Below, piece after piece: positions 21,060 to 34,206 of a DNA stretch of 64,000 bases. The DNA lies in contig JAQMRL010000008.1 of assembly GCA_035578175.1 (NCBI GenBank), forward strand, positions 62,490,541 to 62,554,540. The letters are read 5' to 3'. The position numbers and the translations under genes are program-made. Under the pieces are notes generated by a model. The model ran no database searches and was not told the DNA's origin. It saw only the letters and a program-made list of their open reading frames with translations. Position 1 is the stretch's first letter, and the number at the start of each line of letters is the position of its first letter. Origin of the DNA: Catonia carolina. Taxonomy: Eukaryota > Arthropoda > Insecta > Hemiptera > Achilidae.

Positions 21060-21390
21060 ATGTTGGCCCAGCGGGTTGGTTTAAAGAGATAACGTCATCA
21101 CTGTGAGTCAGCTGTTTAACAGCTGATTTTCGGAGACGAAGGTTCCTGGTTCAAATCCCAGTAAAGGTAGTTACTTTTATACAAATTTAAATACTAGACA
21201 GTGGTTACCGGTGTACTTTGATGGTTGGGGTTCAATTAACCATACTGTCTCAGGAATGATCGGCCTGGATATGTATAAGACTATGCCTTATTTAGACCTC
21301 ATACACGTCATCCTCATCTCATTGGGTCACAGGGTTGCTTATTGTTCTGAATTGAACAGATTGCAACCACACATTAGGAGCAATAAAAAA
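21060..21390 (+). repeat. R3 tRNA-derived SINE (full length)
   Basis: Head CAGCGGGTTGGTTTAAAG and CAGCTGTTTAACAGCTG, box B TGGTTCAAATCCCAG, body TACCGGTGTACTTTGATGG, tail CACACATTAGG. The open frame at 21211-21474 is not a gene. Confidence 0.83.
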
Positions 21391-21501
21391 TACATGTTTT
21401 CAATCGGTCTAGCATCGCACCGAATGTTTGCTAAATTTATTTATTTATTAATGATACTCACTTTTTCAATTTAACAGAATACATAATCAAGTATAACATA
21501 T

Positions 21502-22291
21502 TGTAACAAGATCCAAGAAAAGACGAGATTGTTCACGAATGTTCCAGAATTCCACTTATAAAAATAATTAAGGAATAATAAAAATAACAATACACAATAA
21601 GATCAGTTTTATAAATGACAGTTGTAACCATAAAAGTGTGTCTATTCATAAGGGTTGTAATAACTATCATAAAGTTTAGGTATTGTGTACAGCTATTATG
21701 AGGGAGGCAGGTTGTTTACGTTTTCTATTTACAAAAGACCTTTTGTTGACCTATTAACAATGGATTTTTCTAGCATTCATAAATAAAGAGTTATTCTTGC
21801 ACTTGAGTAGATTTCTCTACTTTGTTCTGGAACGATCTTTGTGAATGATTATAAAAGGAGGCCCCCGGGCGCGGTCCAGTCAGTAATCGTTTGATCTTTG
21901 ACGAATGTCTATCGGACGTAGGTAGGCGCGTACCGAGCATTGTGTCAGTCGACGATTGTAACACTGTCTTTGTGTGTCTATTGTGTAAAGTCTTTTTGTG
22001 AGTGTATTGTAAAGTTAATGTGTAGTTTTTGTGAATGCAGTTTGTGTTCTGTATGTTAGTGTAATCTATAAAAGTGATTGTAAGTAGGCTAAGTAAGTTA
22101 TTAAGTTATTTATTGTTTGTTATTTATTTTAAGTGAATTATTAAATTATTTATTGTATTTCTTAATTATAATTAGTTTAATTATTTATTTTGTAATCTTT
22201 TAGTGAAATAAATATTTGTAATTGTAAACTTTAGTGTATTAATTATTTAATAACCTAGATCCCGAAACGGACCTTAGCAATAAGTGTCACA
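21502..22291 (+). mobile_element. Solo LTR (family L2), 790 bp, TSD ATAT
   Basis: Begins TGTAACAAGATCC and ends AAGTGTCACA, flanked by ATAT at 21498-21501 and 22292-22295. Internally it has ATTATAAAAGGAGGCCCCCGG, a plausible promoter, and AATAAA-like signals near 22205. No internal region follows. Sister copies lie at 53710-54515 and, inverted, at 32269-32953. Confidence 0.87.
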
Positions 22292-23265
22292 ATATTAATT
22301 AATGATCCATCATAGGCAACCAGCAGGAGCGAGGCTTCTGCTGGTTGCCGAGTTCATTCGGCCATTACGCGTCATAAGCATTATTTTGTTTTAATTATAA
22401 TGATAAATGAAACCAAATGAAGGAAAAGGCAAAAGAATGAAAATAACCAATAAATAGGGGTTGACTTTAATGAAGTTTTTTAATTTTCAAGAAGTTCGTT
22501 CCAGAAAATGTAAATCAAAATATACATTTTCTGGTACCTATTTTTTAATAATTTGAAGAGCAAGGTATAAAAATGTAAGTTTTATTTATGTTAGCGTAGA
22601 TGCGCTACCCCAAAAATGTAGTGGACTCTCTGATGTAGTTAAATCGGATTTTCCATTTTCTATAATGAAGTTCACTTACATTACGTAGGTGTTAAATTTT
22701 TATAATTCATGTTATGTTCTTTTTGTAATATTTTAAGCTCACAGTTTAAAGCATGATGAATTCTTGAAGATTCTACTCTATTGTGAAGGATTATATGCCA
22801 AAAATATTTCAATCCTCTATTTGTTTTAACCTCTATGTATATAGTTTAAATGCTTTGTTTTAACCTCCTTGTTTGTACCCACGAAACATGCAACATCTTG
22901 TCTTAGCTATACCGCAGTTATAAGATAACTAACTCTATTAATATTTTAACTAGCAATTTAGTACAAGGTACTTGCTTAGCGCTTCCTTTAGTATTCGTGC
23001 TATACACCACTGCTTACTTGATTCGCTTCCTTCAGCTTCCCCAACCATTGTTTTTCTCAAAAGTCTTGCCTGTTTCATGATAGCTAGTTTGTTGATCTTT
23101 CTCTTGTAATGTTTTAGCATGGAGGTTTAAAGGATTTAGTATATTTTCTAATAAAACCAAAATATATTTCCTTAAAACCATAGATTACGTAAATTAATTT
23201 CTTTTCTTAATTTTTAGGGCTTTGATTAATATATCAAACCTTTTTTATATTAAAATAAATCCTGA
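22292..23265. other. Unassigned AT-rich DNA
   Basis: No gene or family recognised. There is a small palindromic patch AACCAGCAGGAG...CTGCTGGTTG at 22318-22350. Confidence 0.4.
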
Positions 23266-23868
23266 TTTTTACTTTCTCTTGCCTGTATGAATATATATGA
23301 AGGAAAGTATTGTTTTCATGTCGTTTTTTCGAAATTAAGTTTTCACTGGATATACACTTTTCAGACCCCCTAAACCCAAAAAACATGTTTTTAGCAATTG
23401 GTCTCTCTCTCTGTGTGTGTGTGTGTGTGAACAAAATATCCAAAGAACGAAACATCGTACGAACTTGAAACTTGAAACTAAAGTTAGATAGGCTACTACT
23501 ACAGGACCCAACACGAACATTTTCATCAAAATCAGTCAACCGGAAGTAGTAGTTTATTCGTGTCATTTTTCACTTTTTTGCATTTTTCTCAAAAACGGCT
23601 TCTACGATTTTTTTAAAAAATCGCCTCATTTACTACATTTTTTATGTTCTGCAAGATACGGTAGGTGCCATGTCTGCTGAAAGTCTTAGAAAAGCTGTTT
23701 TCTCGTAAAAATTGGTTTTTTTAAGATTGCGACTTCAATATGCATTTTAGCGCAAAAATGTATATAATAAAAGTTGTAGAAAATAAAAAATTGTACAACT
23801 TTTATTTTAAACATTTTTTTGTATAACGCTTAGTTTAGCGGTAATTAGTGATTTTCTGTTTTTTTACG
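23266..23868 (-). repeat. R1 repeat, copy h (two thirds)
   Basis: From TTTTTACTTTCTCTTGCC to the second internal unit (GCGGTAATTAGTGATTTTC). A CT/GT microsatellite is at 23404-23429. Confidence 0.83.
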
Positions 23869-24297
23869 AATTTATGAATATTTCTTTACCAAACTATATA
23901 GCTAAACAAAAAGGTCCTTTTTATTTTTGTTCTGAATTTTTTCTGAAATGTACATTAATGAAAGAAATAAGTGAATATCCGATGACTGTAGAATCTGACG
24001 AAGAAGAGTGATAATGAGGATAATAACAAAGAACTTTGCAGGAAATGACTTTAACGATAGAACACAATTCTGTCACTGTCAACAGCCTTTGGCCAAAAGA
24101 TATACTAAAATAATTTTTGTTACATTATTGCGGATTTAAAATTACAACTTATTTTGTAACAAACACATAAAAATAAAAGTTACAAAAAACATGAAAAATT
24201 CCAGACAAACCATGAAATGTAGCTTCATCATGGTATGAAGTGTCATGAAAATACCTAGCCGGACAAGCTTTATTTCCTGTAAAACCTCAGTAGTTAA

Positions 24298-24428
24298 AGG
24301 GTTAAATGGTTCAGTCATATAATTGGTTGACCATGTGATAAGAAACAAAACTATTTTTTTTTTGGCCGAGGAACTAGCAGTTCGAATGAAAATAATATAT
24401 CACTCCACCTCCCTGTCATGGGTGATTG
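24298..24428 (-). repeat. R2 5' fragment
   Basis: Minus-strand R2 head: TGGTTCAGTCATATAATTGG, then CATGTGATAAGAAACA and TCATGGGTGA. Confidence 0.65.
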
Positions 24429-24494
24429 TGAAAATTATCAAGTGAAAAAGCACAGATTATCTAATAATGTTCGTTAAACTCTGTAAAAATTTAA

Positions 24495-25180
24495 GGGGGT
24501 ACGGAACGCCTATCCGTACCCCCTAGTGCCCCTGTGCCTAGACACAAGGGTTTGTCCTTATTAGTATTTTAAAAATTTTTATAAATTTTTTTATCATAGT
24601 CTATGGTAACTGTATAATACTGGTAAGTCTGAAAAATAAGTTCAAGAGCCAACATTTTAAAACACTCATGTTAAAAGTTGTATAAAAAACTAAATATTAC
24701 GTCCTGAAAATTTGAAGCGAATATCTCTGACAGTTCCTGAGAAAACGGGTCTTTTGTGTCAAAAATGATTGTTTTCGGGAAACAAGGAAACAAAAATATG
24801 TATGTGTTACTTACATAAATTAGTACATGCCAGCAGCATAAGCACGATTATCTTGATCCTCTTGCTGTACTAGCTCCTCTTCTAGTTTCCTTTTGGCTTG
24901 TTCTCTAGTTTGCCTTGCCTTTTTTTGAAGATCACTCATTACACGATCAGAATTTTGAATGCATTTACTGTCAAGGTTTAGCATAGTTGTCGCGCACCGC
25001 ATACCAACTTCAGTTGATAAAAAAATCACATTGAACTTGCTTTCGAAAAAAAATTGTAGAAAATTTTCTACTGGTCAGAATTCATTGAATGATAGCTCAT
25101 TTTAAAGCTAAAATATCAAGTAATCACATGGCAAGAAAAACAAAATTTTGAATTTTTGAAATTTTTTTGTTCCGTATCCC
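24495..25180. mobile_element. TTAA-type DNA transposon (family T2) with transposase remnant
   Basis: 686 bp flanked by TTAA (24491-24494 and 25181-25184), with inverted termini GGGGGTACGGAAC and GTTCCGTATCCC. It contains the transposase-like remnant at 24820-25029, so it is an internally deleted copy of a once autonomous element, Kolobok-like by inference. Confidence 0.83.
24820..25029 (-). pseudogene. C-terminal transposase remnant (Kolobok-like?)
   Basis: 69 residues ending in a Lys/Arg/Glu-rich helix (KKARQTREQAKRKLEEEL), then acidic EDQDN and YAAGMY. This is the kind of tail I associate with Mutator-like-domain / Kolobok transposases of insects (memory-based, moderate). The helical part follows GMRCATTMLNLD. 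It sits near the right end of a TTAA-flanked element, as expected of a deletion derivative retaining only the 3' end of the gene. Confidence 0.5.
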
Positions 25181-25184
25181 TTAA

Positions 25185-26152
25185 AAGAGGTTGGTTTTGG
25201 AGTTAATGAGAAAATATTTGTTACGTTAATATGGTGTAAGATACGGATTCCGTGTAATCATGAATGGGACAGTTAACAATAAAAAGCCTAATACTGTATT
25301 GTTATGAAAATTCTAACTAGGTATCGATCTGATTCATTTGTTTAATATAATACATATTCTTACGGAATACAATTGCGGTAACATTTTAGAAAATTAGATG
25401 TAGGCTTGTAAAATGAAAGGGAGAGTTTGTTAGACGTTGGGTTATAATATAGGCAATAAAATATGCTATTGTTCGGTTTGTTACATTGTTACTTAAACTT
25501 TGAAAGTTATGATACATGAAGAGAGGAGAGGAAGGGAGAGAATGATTGTTATAAAGAAAGGAAGAGAATGATGGAGATGCAACAGGAAAAGAGTAATGCC
25601 ATGATAAAGGAGGAAAATAAGATGATGAAGAAGAAGGACAATTGTGTATAGTATATTCCTTTAAGTTTAAGTGATCTGGATCAATGCTGGGAATTGGGAA
25701 AAGGAGTAGGGGAGGGAGAATTGAGGCTGAATATCAGAGAGTAGTCAGTGTCTGTAGTCTGAGTGAGTAGCGAGAGAGAGCTAGGGATGGCAGAGTTTTG
25801 AGGGTAAGGTTAGTCTCGCGGGGTTTGCGATTGTGTAATGCGATTCGTCGACGAAATTAATGGCAGTGCCGTCAAACTGCATGTCTTGTTATCGAGTTAA
25901 CTTTGAGCTTGCGCATTGCGCTTTCGTACTTGACTCTTCTATTTCTATATCCACTCAACTCTTCTTACTGATATCCTCCTCAAACCCTTATTATTATTAT
26001 TATTACCATTATTCTATGAATTACATAAATTTATTACGCTTAAACTGTGTGTAACACAATTACATTTTTTTCAGAATAACTCGGTAACTTTGTTTACATA
26101 TTCATTATTAATTATTCTCCGTATTTCTTTGTATCTATTATTCTCCGATGAA
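25185..26152. other. Unassigned DNA with purine-rich tract
   Basis: No gene is seen. 25510-25650 is almost entirely A and G (GAGAGGAGAGGAAGGGAGAG and similar), and a short CpG-rich patch lies at 25800-25880. Confidence 0.4.
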
Positions 26153-27059
26153 AAAATCTGGCGTAAAACATTCATACGACTTTCCCTTGCCAATGCAAAT
26201 AATTAACAATATAACCTTACATTAGTAATAAAACATTAGAAATAAACAAAAAACTAACCTCGAAAAAATAAACCTAATTTGAATCATGAGTGAAAGACGA
26301 AAAATGAAAATCAACCTCAGTTTGGCTTAAAAATAAGGAAAATCATTCTTTCACGCTAAACTAGGCTCTGTAGAGAAAATGTTTTATAAATATAAGTTGT
26401 AGATCTCTTAATTTTCTGTAAATTTGATTATACGCTTTTATCGTAAAATGCATACTAAGGCTGAAATCTTTAAAAATTCGATTTTTTATACATTTTCGTG
26501 AAAAGAAAATCGCTAATTACTGCTAAACAAAAAATTTTTTAAATAAAATTTATAGTATTTTAAATTGTCTACAACTTTTATTATACATTTCTGCGCTAAA
26601 ATGCATATCAAAGCCGCAATCTTAAAAAATAATTTTTTTACGTCAAACAGCCTTTCCAAGAATTTCAGCAGACATGGCCCCTACTCTATCTTGTAGAGGA
26701 TGAAAAATGTAGTAAATGAGGCGATTTTTAAAAAAAAACCATAGGAGCCGTTTTTGAGAAAATAGCAAAAATGTGAAAAATGACATGAATAAACTACTAC
26801 TTCCAGTTGACCGATTTTGATGTAAAATGTTCGTGTCAGGTCCGGTAGTAGTAGGTCTATCTAACTCAAGTTTCAAGTTCGTACAATGTTCCTTTTTTGA
26901 TATATTCTGTTCATACACATAGACCAATCGCTAAAAACATGGTAGTTGGGTTCAGGAGTCTGAAAACGTGTATATCCGGTGAAAACTCGATTTTAAAAAA
27001 TCGACAAGAAACCAATACTTCCCTTCCTATATATTCTTAGAGGCAAGAGAAAGTAAAAA
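26153..27059 (+). repeat. R1 repeat, copy i (full length)
   Basis: From AAAATCTGGCGTAAAACA to GGCAAGAGAAAGTAAAAA, diverged by about a tenth from other copies by eye. Confidence 0.85.
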
Positions 27060-27719
27060 TACGTCCTCACTGACTTTAGATTTTTACTAAATCTCTAACT
27101 TGCCGATCATCGAGAGATCTTAAATTCAACACATTTTTTCCTTAGGGGCTGAACAGAAAAACTAAATCATTTGAATTTTGATCACTTGCCCCTTTGCGGT
27201 AAAACAAAGGTAACTACCCTAAAGAAATACTTATTGTTTCAATTCCTTACCAGAGAGCTATTGTTTTAAAATTTTCATAAATGTACTCTTCAAGTGATCT
27301 CTAAAAAAGTAAAGCATTTGAATTTGAATTTCAATCACTAAGAGGTAAAAAAGGTGTAACTACCCTAAAAATTACCTTTAAGGTAGTTTCCCCTTTTTCT
27401 ACCTCCTAACTTATATATTATATTATTATATATTATATCTATATATTATTTCTGTGCCTTCTGAAAAAGCTGTAGTTCTGAAAATCTGTGAAAATACTGA
27501 ATAAAATGTGGTGCGTAACTAGGAAGAGCAATAAACACGGTAGGTGGTCTTCTGAGGTTAGAAATATGCCTGTGCACAGCACAGGTGCCGTGGATAGCGG
27601 GTTATATTATAATTTTTTAAATTATGTCATTAAAATAATAATTATTTATTTTAATTGTTATTCATTTCTTGGTTTTCAATATAACATTCATTCTATCGAA
27701 AATGCAGGATTTCAAAGAT
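27060..27719. other. Unassigned DNA
   Basis: Contains a (TAT)n-rich stretch at about 27410-27450 and a diffuse duplication of an 'ACTACCCTAAA' segment (about 27210 and 27360). No gene is recognised. Confidence 0.4.
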
Positions 27720-27878
27720 ATGGCTGGCCCAATGTAGCAGTCAGAACTACTGGCTTCTGTGTCAAAGGGCCCGGAATCGATTCTTGACCAGGTCTAGCAT
27801 ATTTTCATCATTCATTTTCATTTCACATCCTTTTTTGTTTGCATTAGTTTAGATGTGTATTACAGGCGAAGATTAAAA
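27720..27878 (+). repeat. SINE-like fragment adjoining R1
   Basis: Decayed tRNA-like head (GGCTGGCCCAATGTAGCAGT, box-B-like GGAATCGATTC), then GCATATTTTCATCATTC as in the SINE at 16720, then AGATTAAAAAAA abutting the tip of R1 copy j. It is like the 16720 SINE in position, but I see no clean target duplication. Confidence 0.5.
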
Positions 27879-28819
27879 AAAATCTGGTGTGAAACACTCA
27901 CGCAACTTTCTCTTGCCAATAGAAATAATTAACAATATAACCTAAAAGTAGTAATAAAACATTAAAAATAAACAAAAAAAAACTAACTTAAAAAAACATA
28001 ACCGTATTTTAATCATGAGTGAATGATGCAAAATGAAAATCAACCTCAGTTTGGCTTAAAAATACGGAAAATCACTCTTTCACACTAAACTAGGTTCTGT
28101 AGGGAAAAATTCTCTAAATAAAAGTTGTAGATCTTTTAATTAACTATAAATGTAATTATGTACCTTTATTTCGTAAAATGTATATTAAGGCTGAAATCGT
28201 AAAACAACGATTTTTACACGTTTTTGTGAGAAAAAAACCAGAAAATCGTTAATTACCGCTAAATACTAAGCGTTATACAAAAAATGTTTGAAATGAAAGT
28301 TGTAGGATTTAAAATTCTCTACAACTTTTATTATACATACACATTTTTACGCTTAAATGCATATTAAAGCTGCAATCTTAAAAAAAAAAACAAATGTTTT
28401 ACGTGAAAACAGCCTCCCCAAGAATTTTAGTGACATGGCGCCTACCCTATCTTGTAGAGCATAATCGGGCGATTTTAAAAAAATCGTAGGAGCCGTTTTA
28501 AAGAAAACAAAAAAAGTGAAAAATTACACGAATAAACTACTACTTCCGGTTGACCGATTTTTATGAAAATGTTCGTGTCGGGTCCTCGAGTGGTATCTAA
28601 TTTAAGTTTCAAGTTTCAAGTTCGTACTATGTTCCGTTCTTAAGATATTCTGTTTACACACACACAGACACACAGACCAATAACCGCTAAAACATGTTTT
28701 TGGGTTCAGGGGGTCTGAAAACGTATAGATCTGGTGGAAACTCGATTTCGAAAAATCGACATGAAAACAATACTTTCCTTCCTATATAGGCCTATTCATA
28801 TAGGCAAGAGAAAGTAAAA
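27879..28819 (+). repeat. R1 repeat, copy j (full length)
   Basis: From AATCTGGTGTGAAACAC to GGCAAGAGAAAGTAAAAC. Confidence 0.87.
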
Positions 28820-29254
28820 CTTTCATATATTAGTTCATATATCATAATATGAGTATATTAGTTTTTACCAACTTTTAAATATAATCTTTAATTTTTTTCT
28901 TGTTTATTTATTTACACTTAGGTCAATATGCGTATTTACTGTATCTAATGTACAGAGTACTGTATCAGAGTATATAAACCAATAAAATTGAAACTAATAA
29001 TTTATTAAAACATTTTTTTAGATATCATCTCTTCAGCCACTAGGATTTTTAAACCTTTTTAAAAACTAGTTTATAAACCATTCTTTTGTATTTTCATTAT
29101 GTTTCTATGTTAAAAATGTATATTTGGAACTTTCCTGATTTGCTTCTCTTTCGTTTTCTGTACTTAATTAAGTAACAATTGCTAGTTGGTAATCTCTAAC
29201 ACAGGTTGTTTAATGTGGTATTTACTTTTCTATCAATTCCAGATATATATGTTA
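28820..29254. other. Unassigned AT-rich DNA
   Basis: No gene or repeat recognised. Confidence 0.4.
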
Positions 29255-29503
29255 TATATTATTATGGCTTGAATGAAAAAGTGGAGGAGTACCAGAATCA
29301 ATGGTGGCAACATTTGGAACGGATGCCAGAGGAGAGAATAGCCCTAAAAGTGACGGAATATGTTCCAGTTGGACAAAGGGAGGTGGGAAGACCTCGAAGA
29401 AGATGGCAGTAGTCGAGATGTAAGGGTTGGAATGTCTCGTGTTTCTGTAGACGTGCAGGACGGTTTGTGAGTTCGGAACAGGCTTATGCCTAATCCTTGA
29501 TAC

Positions 29504-29534
<31 letters not shown>

Positions 29535-29535
29535 C
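29255..29535 (+). pseudogene. LINE 3' fragment ending in (AAG)n
   Basis: WWQHLERMPEERIAL and GRPRRRWQ are typical of the end of a LINE reverse transcriptase ORF, followed by a UTR with GGAACAGGCTTATGCC and an (AAG)n tail at about 29507-29534. It shares its tail with the fragment at 19200-19590. Confidence 0.72.
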
Positions 29536-29647
29536 TATTATCATAATTTTCTACGTAACAGATGAACTGAAATTATGTATCGTAATTGTAAAAAGAGTAT
29601 TTTATGTATGTTCTAGTTTGATGGAAAATAAAGTAGGCTACAATATA

Positions 29648-29938
29648 ATAAAGTCGTCACCGCGAGTCAGCTGTGTAACAGCTGATTTTCGGAGACGAAG
29701 GTTCCTTGTTCAAATCCTAGTAAAGGTAGTTACTGTTATACGGATTTGAACACTAGCAGTGGTTACCGGTGTACTTTGATCGTTGGGATTTAATTAACCA
29801 TACTCTCTTAGGACGGGCAGGCCTGGGTCTGTACAAGACTACACATCATACACATCATACTTATTTCATTGGGTCATAAGGTTGCTTATTGTTTTGAATT
29901 GAACAGATTGAAACGCACACACGTTAGGGATAAAAAAT
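29648..29938 (+). repeat. R3 tRNA-derived SINE
   Basis: AAGTCGTCACCGCGAGTC head, box-B-like TTGTTCAAATCCTAG, then the R3 body and the tail CACACACGTTAGGG. Confidence 0.8.
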
Positions 29939-30121
29939 GATAATAAGTGAATTACTTACTTGAGAAACCACACATTTCCTGGAGCACTATTTTTGGTAAA
30001 CTAAAAACTTATGTTTTACATAAAAACTTACTAAATAATAATTATTGAGGTAAATATGATAAATTGAGTAAAAATTAATGTATTCATATTAGCTTAATGA
30101 TTAGGGTATTTAGTAAAATTT

Positions 30122-30513
30122 TCTGCCCATAACAGACAGGTGGTGTGTCAAATTATTTACATTCAATCTGTTCATTGTAGGGCTAAAATAAATAGTTCTG
30201 TTTCTTATCACATGGTCAGTCAATTAAATGACTGAATCATTTAAGAACAGAAGAGGTGGAGGTGTAAAAGACACTAGTCAGAGTTATCTCCTCTGAAAGT
30301 AATGAATTTCATTATACAGCCAGACCCTGTGGTGAATGAAGTGAATGTGTCATTTTCAGAGTGGAAAATATGTGCTTTTCAGAGGGCTCGGCATGCTGAT
30401 AAGCGTACTTTCCACTCAGTGAGGAAGGCAATAAACCACCTCACTCTTTGTTTTACTTTGTAAAACCTCTACAGGTTCAAACCAGCCTTTCGGCTGATGT
30501 CCTAAACAACAGT
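30122..30513 (+). repeat. R2 repeat (full length)
   Basis: Complete ~392-bp copy from GCCCATAACAGACAGG to CTTTCGGCTGATGTCC. It has the core GGCATGCTGATAAGCGTACT and a box-B-like GGTTCAAACC near the 3' end. No coding frame. Confidence 0.83.
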
Positions 30514-31824
30514 GAGATATGTAAAACCGGTTTTTTCAGTTAACCAAAAATTACGTTTCGGGGATATGGGTGGTTTCTCAAAGAAGCGATTCAAGTGGAA
30601 AAGTGATATACCTACTTTAGTTCTATTTGTTGTTTACTTAGGAATATTTATGGGCAGATATAATTCGAGAAATTTTAGGTTGGAAGTCAGTACATTTGAA
30701 CTGTGAACCAACTGAATTGTTTCTCTTTCTTAGTTTTTTGTTGACCTGAATATTTATGTAGTAAAAGAAAATGTACATAACCAAGAAAATTTATATAAAA
30801 TGCAAATTGTAGAGAACCAAGGCAGTCAAATGTAACATCTTATATTGTTGGAGTGAATACATGCAGTGCTGTTAAATGTAGAAACCACAACAGGTACCAT
30901 TTGGAGGGAGTAAAGGTACGGACACAAGAATAAGCAATGTTGTGAAGAAGGGGTTATTCTAGAGAGGAAGGGGTAGAAAGAGTATTTGGAAAAGAGAGAG
31001 CGTGGGGAGGAAGGAAAAGAGAGAATGAATGAAAAAGAACACAAGAGGGTGTTTTTTTCCATTGTGCGTATGAGATGGTCTCATTAACAATTCAAGAGAG
31101 CAGTGCGATTCACTGCATATATGCATCCATATACTGTGTGGTATATATCATATATACACAATCACACACCTACGCACAAACACATACACACAATTATAAA
31201 TATAAATAAATATTGAGTATATTGATCAATGTACGGTAGGCAATCAGTTACTTTTTTTATTTTGCGTTTATATTGGTTGTTTGGAAATGTGATTCACTGA
31301 AAAAGCTAATTAAAACCTTGTGGATCTATTGTTCTCAAAATTTCTATTGTTTATATTTTTTTTATTTATAAAATTTCACGTTGAAAACTGGAATCGTTCT
31401 CTGTGCAGGTCATGGTTTAAGATTTCAGGAAGATTCAAATGGATAAATCTTTTAAAATCTTATCTAAGTGGGTAGGATGTTTCCACTTTTCTCTGTTTTT
31501 TTGTGAAAAAGGTGAAAATTTGTTAATATTATATTTGTGTTTTAATAAAAAACGATAAAATTTGAATTTTAACATTTTTTTTATAAAAAAGAACACTAAG
31601 TAGTGTGTTTCAAAAACTTTTGAATAACACTTAAATATAAACTAAATTTATACTACAAACAATAGAGGACTAAATTGAGAAATGTTGAGTAAAATTTTGA
31701 ACTAATTTGAGCACAATTTTTTTAACTAAATCCACATATAACAAAAAAAGTCTCTCTATTAATCTCAAAATTAGACATTATAGAACAGTAAATTTACCAA
31801 CAGCGCTTTATACTAGTGAAACTA
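30514..31824. other. Unassigned DNA
   Basis: 1.3 kb without a recognisable gene. A purine-rich stretch lies at 30900-31050 and CA-rich simple sequence at about 31140-31190. Confidence 0.4.
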
Positions 31825-32265
31825 ATTAAAATCAGATATGAAGGGAAAAGTGATCGAACAATTATTAAGATCGAACGTAGAATTATCAGAACCTGCATTA
31901 ATAAAAACTACAAAAAGGATGGTGTGTGGAGAATTCCCACAAATGAAATTGTTTATTATGCCACAGAACCAATATTATTATTAGTATTATGAAAAAGCGG
32001 AGAGTTTCTCATTTCTTCCACATCCTGAGAATGCCTGAAAGCAGGATACTAAAACAACTTATAACCAAAAGGGCTGTGTGTGAAATCTGGAGGAAGATAT
32101 ACATAGCAGGAGTTAAGGAGGACCAGGAAGAAGTTGGACTAACGACAGAGGATGGAATGAATAAACAGAAGATAAATAAACTTTTGAACACAAAGGGGTT
32201 AAAAATGGATAAAGTAACTAGATTTGTGCGGCTGACGAAAAAACAGTGGAAAGAAAGCTAAGAAA
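31825..32265 (+). pseudogene. LINE 3' fragment (RT C-terminal remnant)
   Basis: Two frames read as consecutive parts of a LINE ORF tail: RTIIKIERRIIRTCINK, then KKDGVWRIPTNEI, then (frame change near 31980) HILRMPESRILKQLI. It lacks an intact frame and abuts the solo LTR at 32269. Confidence 0.65.
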
Positions 32266-32268
32266 ATG

Positions 32269-32953
32269 TAGTGACGCTTATCTCTAAGGTTCGTTTCGGG
32301 ATCTGGGTAAATTAAGTAATTAACACACTATAGTTTAAAATTACAAGTGTTTATTACAAACTAAAAATAACAATTGATAATGAGTCTTAATTCTACGAAT
32401 AAATTACAATTACTTAAAATAAATAACTAAATAATTACAATAAATTGATAACATGAAATAAATTAAGTCCTATTTACAAAGTTAACGACGATTATACGTG
32501 TCAACAATATTCGCTGGATCTCTTCACAGGCGTACTCGTACACAGCATAACTCACTAACTGAGAGATCAAAACTCGTCGATGGCAGATCAAAGTCTGAAC
32601 TCCGAAACAGCGTGCTCCCATATATAGATGAAGCTATGGAAAACACGAGGACAGAGATTTTCGATATTACAATAAAAAATACAAGTTTTTACAAAATGTA
32701 AACAACTCATTACAACTGAATAGAATGGTTACAAAAAGAGCTAATTATCTAAATAGATACCTGACTCCTTTAGGTAGCCGTACAACAATAGGCTTACTTA
32801 TACTATATACATAACCATTTGTGCGTTAAATTTATATTTCTTAGAAACCCTATTTATTATTTACTACTAATGAATATTATTTACATTAACACCTTTTAAA
32901 TCTCGGTTCATCTCGAGAATTCTCGAACACTCTTTTTTTTAAATATTGTCACA
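32269..32953 (-). mobile_element. Solo LTR (family L2), inverted and diverged
   Basis: Minus-strand relative of the LTR at 21502: near its 3' end GGTTCGTTTCGGGATCT mirrors AGATCCCGAAACGGACC there, and the other end is ATTGTCACA. No matching target duplication is visible, so it is old or rearranged. Confidence 0.7.
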
Positions 32954-33547
32954 ATAATTATGAAGAAGTTTTGGCAAAGAAAGTTAATGGAAGCGAAAGA
33001 AGACCATTCAAATAATCAACTAGAGTAGTCCAGAGAGGTACAAACAATCTTAACAAGAACTAAATTTAACTCTAAACTGTACATAATTATTTTTTAAATA
33101 TGAAGTAGACGAAATTGAAGATGACGACCATGATGAGGATGATAATGATGCTGATTATGAAATGATTATGTTCAGTAGTAGTAATTAAATGAAATATTAG
33201 TAATTAATTAACAAATCGTGAAGGTAAAGCCAGTATTTTAACACGTTTCAGTCTGTGAGTATCTTTATTGTAGTCGAGGTGGTTGATTGCGAAAAAATTG
33301 ATTTTCTAAATGTTTAAATGTTTTACGCTACGTTGTTATTACTTTTCTCTTTTGTTTAACAAGTTTATTGGTATGATTTTTTGTATTCTACTTAATTTTA
33401 GCAAGTACTGTAATAAAAATTAATTCATGTTGATTGAACGAAATTAAAATTTCCCAAGACCGATAACCGGGAATCTCTTAATAAGTTGGTGTAGTTTTGG
33501 TAAAAACCACGCTTTTCAGTAATCCCTAATTTACTTTATAAATTTGA
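32954..33547. other. Unassigned DNA
   Basis: A GAT-rich stretch (about 33110-33180, GATGACGACCATGATGAGG and similar) encodes nothing convincing. Confidence 0.35.
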
Positions 33548-34045
33548 AAATCTGGTGTGAAACACTCTTTTTGTCCTTGCCTTTCTCTTGTCAATGTAAA
33601 TAATAAAAAATAACAATTAATGTTTAATCATGAGTAAAATTGTAAAATTAAAAACTTAACCTAATTTTAATCATGAGTGGATGACGCTAAATGAAAATCA
33701 ATCTTTGTTCAACTTAAAGATAAGGAAAATATCTAATTGAAGCTAAACTAGGTTCTGTTGATAAAAACGCTTGAAATAAAAGTTGTAGGTCCTTTAATTT
33801 TCTGTAACTATTATTTTATACAATTTTCACTAAAGTGCATATTAATTAAAAAAAAAAAAATTACCACGAGAGTACAACACCCACGAAATTCAGCAGAGAT
33901 AGTGCCTACCCTATCTTGTAGAGCATAAAAATGTAGTAAGTGAGGGGATTTAAAGAAAAACATCATAATAACAGTTTTTAAGAAAATTTCAGAAAGTGAA
34001 AAATTGCCCGAATAAACTACTTTTCCCGGTTGATCGATTTTAAAA
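33548..34045 (+). repeat. R1 repeat, copy k (internally deleted, 3'-truncated)
   Basis: From AATCTGGTGTGAAACAC to about GGTTGATCGATTTTAAAA, with parts of the second internal unit missing. Confidence 0.75.
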
Positions 34046-34206
34046 CCAACCCAATACGATTAGAAAGAATATTTTTAAGTAAAATTGAATGTCGTGAAAA
34101 TTGGTGGATCATTGAGACGAATAATAACGTAGGCTCATGTCATAAAATTGTCAACGATATGCCACCGCCTCTACAATTAATCGGAGTAAATAATTATTGA
34201 AGTACT

